DNA of 64,000 bases from Hyparrhenia diplandra (lineage: Eukaryota; Streptophyta; Magnoliopsida; Poales; Poaceae): positions 62,001-126,000 of the forward strand of contig JADLZK010004668.1 in NCBI GenBank assembly GCA_015847255.1. Direction: 5' to 3'. A program made the position numbers and the translations under genes. This document shows, one piece after another, positions 36,601 to 44,534 of the stretch (the first letter of the stretch is position 1; every line of letters begins with the position of its first letter). The notes beneath the pieces were generated by a model. It was not told the DNA's origin. It made no database searches and worked only from the letters and a program-made list of their open reading frames with translations.

Positions 36601-39600
36601 TGCCTTCGCTCTTGTTCCTTTGTGATCACGTGGACTTCTCACATTCCTAGCATCTCCGGCTATAAGTATTATCACGGTCGTCCTCGATGATTTCTCTCAC
36701 TACTCTTGGACTTTCCCTTTACGTGCCAAGTCGAGACTTTTCCACCCTCCTCCACTTCTTTGCACAGGTGTCCGCTCGGTTCGGCCTCACCATCAAGGCC
36801 GTCCGGTGTGACAAGCGGGCGTGAGTTCGATAACAACACCTCCGGCTCCTTCTTTTCGCTCATGGTGTTCGGCTCCGCATGTCTTGCCCGTACACCTCTT
36901 CCCGAGCGGCAAAATTTCGGCCGGATGATTCGCACCACGAGCGATCCTGCGCACTCTCCTTCTTCGGGCCTCGCCCGCGCCGCTTACGGGCGAGAGCCTA
37001 CACACCGCCACCTACGCTCAGCAGGCTTCCTTCCACGGCCTCTCCTGCTCCCACTCCTCACCACGCCCTCTTGATTTACACCTCCTCGCTATGATCACCT
37101 CCGTGTCTTCGGTTGTGCTTGTTACCCTAACCTCCGCCACTACTCCTCACAAGTTGGCGCCCGCCTTCGACACGGTGTGTGTTTCTTGGCTACTCCACGA
37201 TCATAAAGGGGTACGTTGCTCTGACCTCACTTCTCGCCCGGGTGCTTATCTCGAGACGTCGTCTTCGACGAAGTCGGTTTCCCGTACTCCACTTCTTCCA
37301 CGCCTTCCGATCGATCGAGGTTGGAGTCCATGTTTTCGACCGGGCGGTTCGGCCACCGTTCCGTTCGGCCTTTCTCCCGCACTTTCGGGCTGCACCCGCC
37401 CAGCGCCCCCGCGGCCCGCACCTCCCACTGCGCCCGCAGCGGCCCCGCGCCGCTACGCTGCGCCACGCGCGGCCCCGGAGTCTCACTGCGCCCTGGCGGC
37501 CCGGCGCCTCGGGCCGCGCCTCGGCGGCCCCGGCATCCGGCTGCGCCCACGCCGGCCCCGGAGTCCCCGCGCGCGCCCGCGCCGCCCCCGGCGTCCCCGC
37601 CGGCATTCACGCAGCGGTCCCGGGCCGTCGTGCCCCTCTTCGGGGGCGGGACCGCATGGCGACCAACAAGCAGTGTGTGTACGTTCGTCGTAGCGGCCTC
37701 GGCGCTGTGCCTCGGACCCGGCTCCGGCTCCGCCGCCGCCACCTCCTCCACCACGGCAGTCCGTGGTTACGGCCGGTCACCACCCGCAGATCCTTGGCGA
37801 GACCCCGTCACACTCACCCGATGGTGACCCGCCATGCGGCGGGGTTCTTAGATCCCGGCCCCTCCGCCACCGAGAAGCGATCCGCGTCTCTCCGATTCCT
37901 TCCTCGTCCGCGCCTGCCTTGGCGGATCCTAATCGCGGCGTAGCGATGGGAAGGAGCATGAGGCTCTTCTTGCCAACGGGCGTGGGACCTTGTGCCGCGT
38001 GGTCACGGTAACAATGTGGTCACCGGCAAGTGGATGCGGGCGCATAAGCGTCGGTGACGGCGATGCAGGCGCTAAAGGCTCATTTGGGTACTCGAGGCTT
38101 TACCCGGCGCCGGGGTTGATTATGATGAGACCTTCGGTCCGGTGGTCAAACACCTTTCTGATGCGCCGCGGTCCTCTCCCTTGCTCTCTCTCGCTCTTGG
38201 CGGTGCATCGGCTAGATGTCAAGAATGCATTCCTCCATGGCACCTTGTGCGAGCCGGTTCACTGCGATCGGCCAGCGGGGGTTTGTCGACTCCGGTCGGC
38301 GATCAGTTTTTGCGGCTCAACAAATTAAGCTCTATGGTGCGGCGGGCTCCTGTGCTTGGTACTCCCGATTTGCCACCTACCTTCTCACTTTGGGATTGAG
38401 AGAGGCCAAGTCAGACACTTCTCTGTTCGTCTATCGCCATGGGCCGAGGAGGCGCTTACCGCTACTCTATGTTGATGACATTGTCCTCCGCGGCCTCCGG
38501 CCCACCCGGCTTCTTCGGCGTGTCATATCGGCTGCGGCGGGAGTTTGCCATGAAGGATCCGGTCCCCTTCACCACTTCGGGGGTCGCTGTGGAGACTACC
38601 GCCCGCCGGGGTTGTTCTGCACCCGGCGGCGGTATGCTCACGGATATCCTCGGCGGTACGGGATGACAACTTGTCGGCCGTGTGCTACTCGGTCGATACT
38701 CTCGGAAGCTCTCTGGCGATGATGGCGACCGTGCGGATCCCACGCCTTAGGATTATGGCTGGTGCATTGCGATGCCTCACCTTCACCGGGCGACATCGCG
38801 TCGCGATTCGGTAGTCTGTCTTCACATGCATGATCCACGGGCACCTCATCTTCTTTGCGATGAAGCGTCTTCTCCGCTATGTCAGGTAGCCTTGTTGACT
38901 CGGCTTTGATGATCGCGGTCACCCTCCACCGGCTCGTCATCTACGATCGGCCGACCGGGGGGGGTGTCGGACACTCGCCGCTCTACCTCGGGTATGCCGT
39001 CGTCTTCCTTGGCGGCAACCTCGTCTCTGACCGTCAAGCGGCGGCCGGTTGTCTCCGCTCGGTGTGTAGGCGGAGTACCGAAGCTGTTGTTAGCGGTGTG
39101 CGAGAGGCCTCACGGCCGTCGGCTCTTGGCTGAGCAAGCCGGCCGTGACCAAGACCACACTTGTATCTTTGTGACAATGTCGGCGCCGTCTACCTCTCCA
39201 CCAACCCGTTCGGCGATCGGCGGGCGAAGCATGGAGATCGACTTGCACTTTGTCCGAGACTTGGTTGCCATCGGTATTGTTCGGGTGCTCCATGTACCGG
39301 CCACCACCTCGGTTCGGCGACATCTTCACCAAGGGTGCGCCCTCATCGACCTTCTCCGAGTTCCGATCCGGCCTCAACGTCGCCGGTGGCTAGTTGTGGA
39401 GCGGGGGCCCCTGTGTGTGTTGATTTCTTTCATGTCTAGTCTTGATCTCCCGCTGCGCCGGTAGTTCAAACTGCGGGGGTGTTAGTGTATATGTGTAAAG
39501 GCCCATGAGGCTAGGCCCATGAGGCCCATGTACGGAACTATATTGCCCACCCTTCTAGGGTTTGGAGGAATAGAGACAATCACTCTCTCTCTCTAACACA

Positions 39601-42600
39601 CAAGTCAAAACTAGTGACACATTTTGTCATTCTTGTCCAATTTATCATATATATAAGTGCCACTTTTCAACTTAATATGTTCCAGTTATCCATTCTTCTG
39701 TTTGTAGTAAAACCTGTTCTTATCTTAGACAAACAAAACATCACATGAGTACACTTTTCAAAGCTATATATGCTGCTTAGCCACACACTTTTGTTTTCGG
39801 CCAATTTATCATATAAACTTCTCTGAGTTCATAATCATGGGTGCATAAAATTCATGTTTTTCGGCCCATGTCTCGTTTCTAATTTGTTTGAAGCAGTACT
39901 TTGGCTGTAGTCTGAGTTCATAATCATGTGCGCACTCATTGATTTTTGGCTTATAAGTCGAAGTTTTTATATATTAATGATTCTTGAGTGGCACTACTAT
40001 TAAAGCCTTTGACCAAGTTTATAAAAAAGAACGCATCAACATAGCAGGGGTTTGTCGGTTTTTCTCAACCTGCATGAGTAGGTCTTCTTAATGCAATGCC
40101 CGGGGCTGTCTTACCCTGCAGGTCGAGATTTTTTTAAAACATCTTGAACATGAAATTAGTTTTTATTAATTTTTCCATGAAATATGTATTGATTGAGCAT
40201 GTATTTAAACTTATAGATTTTAATATATTGTTGTCAAAACTTGATCAAAGTTAGAGAAGTTTGACTTAGGACATAAGCCAAAATGAGCTATAATTTGGAA
40301 CGGAGGGAGTTGCAGTGCATGACAGAAATGTTCTGCTATTTTTTGCATCAGTTATACTATTTAGTTTCAAATTTGGAGCTTGTGATTGGCAACTGTCATT
40401 GCAGGCAATGGAAAATATGGTGGAAAGCTTACTGGTAGGATTCTTGATTCTGATATGCATGATGTTGCCCGTTTCCTTAATCGTATTCTGGGGTTGTTTC
40501 GGACATCCAGAATAGGCAAGTTTTTTCTGAACACAAACTTTTTTTTTTTTCATTACATTTGTAGCTGGTCAGGCAATAGCTCACGGACATAATTTGACAG
40601 ATTATTTGACCTTTTCACAAGCATACTTGATATAGTCATTCAGAATGCACGAATTGAAGGGCAACTTGATTCTGGTATTGTTGATATCAAAGCTAAAAGT
40701 GTCGAAATGAAAGACTCACCAAAGGTAGTGTTTCTTTCAGACAAAAGTTTGCTGCAGTAGCTCTACTTCTAGTAGATATAACTGAATTTTGTTTGTGCAG
40801 ACTGTTCATGTTGATACTGTGTCTGGTGCTAGTACAGTATTATATACTTTTACAGTTGACCGTGGAGTTTCTTGGGAGGTAAATTTCATATTGAAGCCAT
40901 TATCTGTTTTTCTTAAGAACTTGTGCGGCATGAATTGTATCTATTACTAGAAGCATACCCGCACATTGCTGGGGAATTGCGAATAAATTTTTTGTGGATT
41001 GTATGGTATGATTACATGGATGGACAAATAAATGCATGTTAGTGTTCTTTCTAAAAAAATGCATGTTAGTGGATGATGTGGCTTCCTGATGTGGATAGCT
41101 TGCATGAATAGATAGGTGACATAATTGTATTTGCTAGTGGCTTGCTGATGTGGATGGCTATTTTGAGATAGGATTGTAGTGGGTTTTAGGATTATAAGAT
41201 ATATATAAAAATATAGAATATAGATATAGGTTTCAGTTTGGATCTGCATTACTTTTAAGACCACCTCTTGACAAGCACAATGATTTATTTTCAATTGCAA
41301 ATGTTCAGTTAGCAAATGCAATGCTTGAAGAAAGGCTGAAAGATAAAGCAGGTTCTTCTAGTGATGGATTCTATGAGTCCAGAAAAGAATGGATGGGGAG
41401 AAGACACTTTCTGCTAGCTTTTGAAGGGTAAGATGTGATTGATGACCATGCTTTATTTATATTATTTTATTTTCTATAAGATGTCTCAGGATTGTAAATT
41501 TCTTTCTTAGAACATGGGTAAGAAATAACCTTGTTGAGAAACTTCCATATAACTAGAAGAAGATGGTGCAATTATTGTGGCATCTGATGACAAATGAAAC
41601 ATTTCAGCAAGAGATCCCTACTGTGATGGGAATCCTTAGCACATGTGATATATTTTTGTATACTGTTGGATAGTTTAGCACATTGTGAATTGTGAACTTG
41701 CAGTGTTTCGAATTCTACAACGAATTCAAAGAAGAATTTTAAATTTTAAATATATAAAAAAATATCCCTATTACTGTCATGAAAGATGGAATGTCTTAAC
41801 GATGTTTGGAGTCATATAGTATATTGAAATATTGTTTGTAATAAAAGATGCTCTGGTATGTGTCTATCATGACTACATTGTTTGCTTGGCTGCCAAACAA
41901 AATATAGTGCCACATTATAATTGCAATTATGCTTTTTTTCGACCTGAATGCTTATTGCATTTGTTTCGCTTTTGCTGTACCAGTTCAGCTGAAGGATTGT
42001 ACAGAGTAGTTCGATCCGGCTGTGGGGAGGCTTCAAGGTACTTGCTTCATCATTTTCCTAATAATTTTCTTTTGGGTTACTCTGCTTTGAATACGCCAAG
42101 TCTTGGCGAGTTGATTTCCTCTATTCATCTCGAGTACTCTAACAGTACATAAATGTATGACACCATAACTTTTTATATAAACATGAGAATAAAAACATGT
42201 AAACTACTGTATTATATGAAAGTATTTTTCATTTTTTTTTTCCTTATTATAATTATAGTATAATCAACCTAAATTCTGAATTGGTCAAAGTTTGTAGTTT
42301 GACTGCATGCATTCTGGGGTATGTCAAATGGAGGGTAGTAAAGCATAGCTGTTACTTGTGGGCTCTTATATCATGGTGCTTAGTTTACGTTTTCATACTT
42401 AACTTTTTTTTTGTTATCCCTGTCTTGTTTTAAGGGAAATGCCTTTGGTTGAGCTTAAAAGCAAGTACAGGAAGGTCTCATCTGTTGACAAAATTAGTAA
42501 AGGCTGGCAAGAAGAGTATGACTTTTCATCCAAGCAGGTAATGCTCTAGTTAGAGAACTTCATCCAACCTTCACTGTGATGTTTGTCAAACTACCTGTAA

Positions 42601-44534
42601 ACTTATATGAAGCTACTTATTTTTTAAGCTTACACAGTGATCTGTTATTTTTGATGGCATACAGTGATCTGTTATTGCCAATGAGTGTAGAAATTAGAGA
42701 AGAAACACAAGTAGGTTTTTACCATTCATTAGCACAAAGGGATGATATAATAATGCTTGGACATAAGTCTTTGACTTTAGTTGCTTTTAGCTGTTTCTTT
42801 TTTTTTTAAAAGTTGCGTTTAGTTATTGTTTTGTCTCTACCCCAACTTGCTTGGGGACGAAAAGTCATTGTTCCAGTTCAATGTTGTTTTACTACTCCAT
42901 CTGAAACTAAGTCATCTAACCAAAATCCTGTTTTCCAAAAGTCTTCATCGTGTAGCCTTCTCTCTTGCATGGTAGCCCTACTGTTAGCCTCATGTACATA
43001 CTCCGTCTGCTTTTCCATTGAATGAGCCTCAACGCCACAAAGCTCCACAGCACCACCACACTGCTGTGTTTTTGTATGGCATTAGCATGTGAAAACCCAA
43101 CGAACGCCAGTGCATTTAATATGCCACGGTGACTAAATGAAAATTGGTGATCTTAAGCCCTCCTTGCTCACAGTGTGTGAGGCTTATACGAATTAGACTT
43201 TTGGATGGACGGACTATCACCGATCTAAAGGAGAGCATCCAAAGGGTTCTATATTTTGATTCAACAAGTTATAGTTCGAGCATCTGAAAATGATAGTGTA
43301 TAGTTCCAGGATTAACCCTCACTTCGTATGCTGCTTTTACCTGAACCTAACTGCTCGTTTTTTAGGAAGACTTGATCGGCTATGTTGTATACACTTTAAC
43401 CAACTTGGATTAGTTTCATCCGTTAATCTGGTCTCTTTTGACTTACAGTGTATGCACGGGCCAAAATGCAAACTTGGAATCAATTGCACAGTTGGCCGAA
43501 GGTTGCAGGAGATTAATGTATTGGGTGGTCTAATACTTCCTGTATGGGGTGCAGTAGCAAAGGCATTATCTAAGCAGGTTTGTTTTTTTTTATATAAAAA
43601 CGTTCTCTTACTGGAAGCACCTGCTGCAATTATAAGTTCATTACATGAAGTGTTTATATTAGACAGATAGCATGGTAAAATTTAATAATACTAGAGCTGT
43701 GGAGGATATTTAATCTTTGCTTCTCTACCTGGTGGTTATTTTGCTTACATAAATTAGGTGCGACTGATTCACAAGAGAATACGTGTTGTCCGCTTGGAAA
43801 CAACAACTGATAACAAGCGGTTTGTTGGACTTATCATTCCAAATTCTGCAGTGGAGTCGGTACTCGAAGGTCAGTTGTAGTATTACACTTTCCAAGATGA
43901 ATTTCCATATGTTAGTACATTTATTCTTTTAATGATCTGTAGTCCAAGAAACCGGTGTTGATTTTGCATGCATGGCTGGAAAACAATGTCAGCAGACTAG
44001 ATACTACTAGCTGTTGTTGCTCCCTCCAGTCACAAATTAGTGTTGTTGGATGAAAAACAGAGTGAATAACCAGTTCTCGAGTCTTGAGCCTCCGCGTCTG
44101 GTCATTGACATAACCCTAGCGCCACCACCCCTCTCATCCCTCCACTCCACCTCATCGCCCCTGGAAGCCCGAGTGGGTTCGAGGAAGCCCAGTGAGTTCG
44201 AGGATGGAATAGAGCACGGCAGGCAAGGCGTGTGGATGTTGCCTGTGCCAATGACATTGGTGGTCTAGTGTTGTGTCAGGCATGCACATTAGTGAACTCG
44301 GAAGTATATTTATTTTTTGGTTTTCTTAAGTTATGATGATGAACTCTAGGTTAGAATGAGCTTCGTTTTTGGGCGAGCTCTAGTTTCACATGTTTGCAGT
44401 CTACCTTTCCCCTTTTGATGTGTTTGCATAATTGTATATGACCCCTCATGTTGCTTACCATGTGTTGTTTTTGTTGCACACATTTTTGTTGGACCATGGC
44501 AGGTCTACAGTGGGTCCAAGATATCGACGATTGA
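9623..44534 (+). CDS. FGT1: FORGETTER1 / Strawberry notch-like helicase, 32 exons, frame broken by indels
   Basis: Nuclear chromatin protein; the Arabidopsis orthologue works with SWI/SNF and CHD remodellers to keep heat-memory genes open. Exons by splice signals and conservation: 9623-10248, 11157-11222, 11349-11522, 11621-11751, 11861-11937, 12829-13007, 13154-13230, 13660-13792, 14433-14493, 14711-14792, 14975-15103, 15524-15667, 15792-15894, 16935-17063, 18004-18074, 20445-20617, 20704-20797, 21571-21667, 21739-21875, 21959-22066, 22413-22509, 22604-22692, 22787-22904, 40405-40515, 40601-40724, 40801-40878, 41309-41427, 41984-42037, 42435-42537, 43449-43577, 43758-43869, 44503-44534. About 1,318 codons, close to the family length. 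Exon 1 has three frame shifts; exons 7, 18 and 24 lack one base; exons 19, 20, 21 and 22 each have one extra (mostly T). No in-frame nonsense substitution seen. Ends IDD-stop like its relatives. Confidence 0.9.
9664..10060 (+). other. FGT1 exon 1: paired zinc-finger motifs
   Basis: Two CxxC...CxxC motifs typical of the N-terminus of plant FGT1: VRCAGCRGVLAV...FICPKC (about 9670-9740) and QLPCARCKAVL...FRCPQC (about 9956-10035), joined and followed by proline-rich sequence. The start ATG at 9623 lies in a different frame from the first motif (one-base loss near 9650). The second motif is split: GVDPTKIQLPCARCKAVL reads in one frame and NVPHGLERFRCPQCGVDLAV in another, with an extra TC at about 9988-9992. 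Confidence 0.8.
11621..13230 (+). other. FGT1 exons 4-7: ATP-binding helicase lobe
   Basis: Exon 4 encodes GDGAGVGKGRT, the Walker A loop of the Strawberry notch family. Exon 6 ends LLVFDE and exon 7 begins CHKAKN, together the DEAH-like Walker B motif with the intron between E and C. In exon 7 the A-run after GCC is one base short, which breaks the frame at K-N-L-I-P. Exon 8 continues with the conserved ARVVYCSATG motif. Confidence 0.85.
12620..12803 (+). mobile_element. LINE/SINE 3' end in an FGT1 intron
   Basis: Pyrimidine-rich sequence, then ataaaatctcacagtgggggctatgccctgctgtattttatgctc followed by an A-run (12786-12802). This is the tail form seen on grass LINEs. It lies about 25 bases before exon 6, so it forms part of the acceptor region. 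Confidence 0.5.
15966..16080 (-). mobile_element. LINE 3' end, antisense, in FGT1 intron 13
   Basis: A T-run (A-tail on the minus strand) followed by ctcaaacaatgcatgagagctgcatgtcatttcattaag, the reverse of a common grass LINE 3' end. Only the terminal part is recognisable. Confidence 0.45.
16111..16165 (-). repeat. G-quadruplex-like G-runs next to a 25-base A-run
   Basis: On the minus strand 16111-16140 reads as G-runs of 4, 7, 5, 4 and 4 separated by one to three bases. Next to it, on the plus strand, is a run of 25 A (16141-16165). It lies in FGT1 intron 13. Confidence 0.7.
17545..17795. mobile_element. MITE-like insertion in FGT1 intron 14
   Basis: Begins tactccgtttatttttacagg and ends with an A-rich stretch and gaatgagtac, a degenerate inverted pair of the tactcc(g/a)tt type. 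AT-rich and non-coding. Boundaries approximate. Confidence 0.4.
18245..18370 (-). mobile_element. LINE 3' end, antisense, in FGT1 intron 15
   Basis: ttttttttctcgaaaaacgcagggagaactgcgcttcattatatta is the reverse complement of the widespread grass LINE 3' terminus (tgaagcgcagttctccctgcg, then A-tail). The 5' part is missing. The chimeric LTR element starts directly to its right. Confidence 0.6.
18376..18457 (+). repeat. LTR 1 of the chimeric element
   Basis: 82 bp, TGTTGG...CTCAATA, matching LTR 3 base for base. Directly followed by tgtatcggagcagg, a damaged version of the tggtatc(a)gagc primer-binding site for initiator tRNA-Met. Confidence 0.8.
18690..19742 (-). pseudogene. Ty1/copia gag, antisense cargo
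   Basis: On the minus strand a copia-type Gag starts near MTSSATSSGTMG (about 19663) and continues through HHVPITLELAHPNYNKW, then WDAINALLQANKVPRAVFLSEQ-like sequence of the UBN2/Gag domain and ITNKHVLPSFAAARNILVLKELR. The frame shifts at about 19501 and again near 19165, so it is not translatable as one protein. No protease or polymerase follows. Just upstream of it, minus strand tatggtatcagcagacc (about 19850-19867) is a primer-binding-like site, showing that the piece came from a copia element together with its leader. Confidence 0.75.
19878..19964 (+). repeat. Inner, older LTR copy of the chimeric element
   Basis: 87 bp, same TGTTGGAATATAAG start as the outer LTRs but with several substitutions and a 6-bp insertion (gaagtt). 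Followed directly by TGGTATCAAAGCC, a better preserved primer site than that of LTR 1. Confidence 0.75.
19965..20081 (+). other. Primer site, pol III B-box-like motif and polypurine tract
   Basis: Starts with the initiator-tRNA-type primer site tggtatcaaagcc, then gagttcgaatcctgg, which matches the tRNA T-arm / B-box consensus (GTTCGAATC). It ends with the purine tract gtgagggggag before LTR 3. This 117-bp unit plus flanking LTRs is by itself the structure of a TRIM element. Confidence 0.6.
20082..20163 (+). repeat. LTR 3 of the chimeric element
   Basis: 82 bp, identical by eye to LTR 1, followed by the target duplication AGAGT. Confidence 0.8.
20704..22904 (+). other. FGT1 exons 17-23: C-terminal helicase lobe
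   Basis: Carries the family signature SEAGSAGVS-x-HADRRAKNQ (exon 19), [22 protein letters not shown] (exon 20; helicase motif VI with GRTHR) and NLGGEKRFASIVAKR (exon 21). Five of the frame breaks cluster here: one base missing at the end of exon 18 (Q-A-R-N-T), and single extra bases in exon 19 (tttt for ttt before SLHADR), exon 20 (after GTGCAC), exon 21 (ttttt) and exon 22 (tttt before AACTATGAC). Confidence 0.8.
23013..23130 (+). repeat. 5' LTR of the copia element
   Basis: 118 bp, very short for a copia LTR. Nearly identical to the 3' LTR (one small difference at tacagcaact versus tacggaact, and a different number of CT units). The following TGGT is the first part of the primer-binding site, which continues at 34776 after the gypsy insertion. 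Confidence 0.85.
23135..25892 (-). repeat. 3' LTR of the gypsy element
   Basis: 2,758 bp, plus-strand ends TGTCATACCC...GTGTTACA. Aligns along its full length with 32011-34771. Differences are mainly short indels and small replacements near CG, rather than scattered transitions. Confidence 0.9.
25893..25910 (-). other. Polypurine tract of the gypsy element
   Basis: On the minus strand, attttctttaaggggtagatt lies directly upstream of the 3' LTR (TGTAACACC). This is the usual primer for plus-strand DNA synthesis. Confidence 0.6.
25970..28420 (-). pseudogene. Gypsy pol: rest of RT, RNase H, integrase, chromodomain-like end (frameshifted)
   Basis: Separate frames on the minus strand carry, in order: the reverse-transcriptase catalytic VFIDDI (about 28252-28275); connection and RNase H with KFAISCDASRLGLGCVLMQ and VVAYASRQL (27675-28061); the integrase zinc motif end CDTCQRVKA (about 27030-27075); the integrase core WDEIGMDFIVGLPRT (about 26960-27010) and DRGAQFTSHFW (about 26780); then APFETLYGRKCRTPLFW to HVSQLKRCL (26049-26558) and RSKVIRMCKVRW, the start of a chromodomain-like tail. 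At least five frame shifts separate these blocks. In life they form one polyprotein with gag. Confidence 0.85.
28421..30319 (-). CDS. Gypsy gag, protease and start of reverse transcriptase (open frame)
   Basis: A 632-codon open frame. The N-terminus is a glycine/arginine repeat (GRGRGRGRGRG), followed by the retrotransposon Gag domain with VWWESYLAARPDNAPAVTW and FRSLRMGRMTMSEYVDAF. An asparagine/glutamine-rich linker precedes the zinc knuckle CFRCGEEGHFAVRCPK. The protease shows VLFDSGASHTFIS. The reverse transcriptase begins with DEFPDVFPDDLPGMPPDR and GFIRPSASPWGAPVIFV, and breaks off after the LPRIDDLFDQ motif because of a frame shift near 28450. It starts about 1.7 kb from the 5' LTR, leaving room for the extra frame at 31010-31851. 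The intact Gag suggests fairly recent activity. Confidence 0.9.
   Translation of the reverse strand: MSGRGRGRGRGRGRGAVTSEDLMNQLMQTMNQFMQAGQAGPQAPPRDRRRDFLQGRPPVFTHSADPLAADDFLREVEKQLNLAQCTDEEKVLFGAGQLQGSAQVWWESYLAARPDNAPAVTWQQFKDAFKDHHVPEGAMDIKADEFRSLRMGRMTMSEYVDAFTQLSRYAPEEVRDDKNKQRLFLKGIYYDLKLQLSGGKYENFQELVNDAIKLDNLRSERDRKRKMKGEVSSSNSRPRFNPQQGNQQRYPNNQWNRNNNQQRPPYSQGNQYPQRFQQWGNQQAPLSGSNATPVKNGGPNGPLKCFRCGEEGHFAVRCPKNVYQPTPQKPNNSNQKNRYGNANNVSAEAVQEAPGIMMGTFTINSIPATVLFDSGASHTFISQMFVRNHSIPMVALKYNMQVNSPGGTMQATCSCPSINLSLRGVAFPVEPIVLRTSGIDMILGMDWMDKHKVLIDCKGRMIKLMSPNGEQISADVIVQPPATATVNQHSEGVYHQDHVVDEFPDVFPDDLPGMPPDRDIEFIIELLPGTAPIAKRPYRMGGPELEELKKQLKELQEKGFIRPSASPWGAPVIFVDKKDGTQRMCVDYRSLNEVTIKNKYPLPRIDDLFDQVRGACVCSQRLIFATVIIGED
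31010..31851 (-). CDS. Extra open frame between primer site and gag, unknown function
   Basis: Sense to the gypsy element and upstream of its gag. The main frame (31010-31705, 231 codons) follows a first segment starting MPMTRSQYLSLQ at 31851; one frame shift near 31690-31710 separates them, so the ancestral product was about 280 residues. Order: a basic N-terminus (SRRSPRRAP), an acidic stretch (DVSKDEEE), a proline-rich block, a central region of about 130 residues with many aromatics (INYYGDWFARVQYI, ETFWRSEVLICYY), and a C-terminal predicted coiled coil (ITELEELVARQKARIDRFEEEV). No retroviral enzyme motif is present. I do not recognise the family. Stop codon just before 31010. Confidence 0.6.
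31996..32007 (-). other. Primer-binding site of the gypsy element
   Basis: Minus strand TGGTATCGAGCC, three bases inside the 5' LTR. It matches the initiator tRNA-Met primer site (tggtatcagagcc) with one base missing. The missing base is either a mutation or another of the small indels seen in this window. Confidence 0.7.
32011..34771 (-). repeat. 5' LTR of the gypsy element
   Basis: 2,761 bp, TGTCATACCC...GTGTTACA on the plus strand, pair of 23135-25892. Followed by the duplicated bases ATGGT and the resumed copia sequence. Confidence 0.9.
34816..39470 (+). pseudogene. Copia gag-pol polyprotein, heavily frameshifted, GC-rich
   Basis: A GC-rich coding relic. Recognisable blocks in order on the plus strand: a proline-rich Gag start (ATGGCGGATGGC, 34816); protease region FHTTPHAGILSSLRPPHP (about 36060); integrase LDDFSHYSWTFPL (about 36690), FDNNTS (about 36830) and MIRTTSD (about 36926); LLNRLPSTASPAPTPHHAL-like sequence (about 37020); reverse transcriptase LAVHRLDVKNAFLHGTL (about 38200-38250) and LYVDDIV (about 38463); RNase H with TRRSTSG (about 38970) and the C-terminal EIDLHFVRDLVAIG (about 39230). 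The order INT-RT-RNase H is that of Ty1/copia. Frame shifts occur every one to three hundred bases. No block is translatable as a whole protein. Confidence 0.85.
39480..39598 (+). repeat. 3' LTR of the copia element
   Basis: 119 bp, preceded by the purine tract ctgcggggg. Holds three GGCCCA motifs (39500-39505, 39514-39519, 39523-39528) and TAGGGTTT (39556-39563), then a CT repeat before the AACA end. Confidence 0.85.
40140..40311. mobile_element. MITE remnant in FGT1 intron 23
   Basis: AT-rich sequence ending in ctataatttggaacggagggagt, the typical right end of a grass Stowaway/Tourist-type MITE. A matching left end is not obvious. Confidence 0.45.
40405..44534 (+). other. FGT1 exons 24-32: C-terminal region
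   Basis: Continues the gene after the 17.5 kb intron, beginning with the exon that encodes KLTGRILDSDMHDVARFLNR. Later motifs: FDLFTSILDIVIQNARIEG (exon 25), YESRKEWMGRRHF (exon 27), CMHGPKCKLGINCTVGRRLQ (exon 30, a cysteine cluster), RVVRLETTTDNKRFVGLIIP (exon 31), and LQWVQDIDD then stop at 44532-44534. Exon 24 ends AATAG followed by GCAAGT, a GC-AG intron. In exon 24 one base is missing before GACATCCAGAA. Confidence 0.85.

Larger units (their letters stand above)
23013..39598 (+). mobile_element. Ty1/copia retrotransposon, interrupted by a nested gypsy element
   Basis: Starts TGTTAG at 23013 and ends AACA at 39598; the 5-bp duplication CACAA flanks both sides (23008-23012, 39599-39603). 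Removing the inner gypsy element leaves about 4.9 kb, the normal copia size. It inserted about 110 bp after the splice donor of FGT1 exon 23, in the same transcriptional direction as the gene. Its LTR promoter and terminator could therefore affect the host transcript. Confidence 0.9.
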
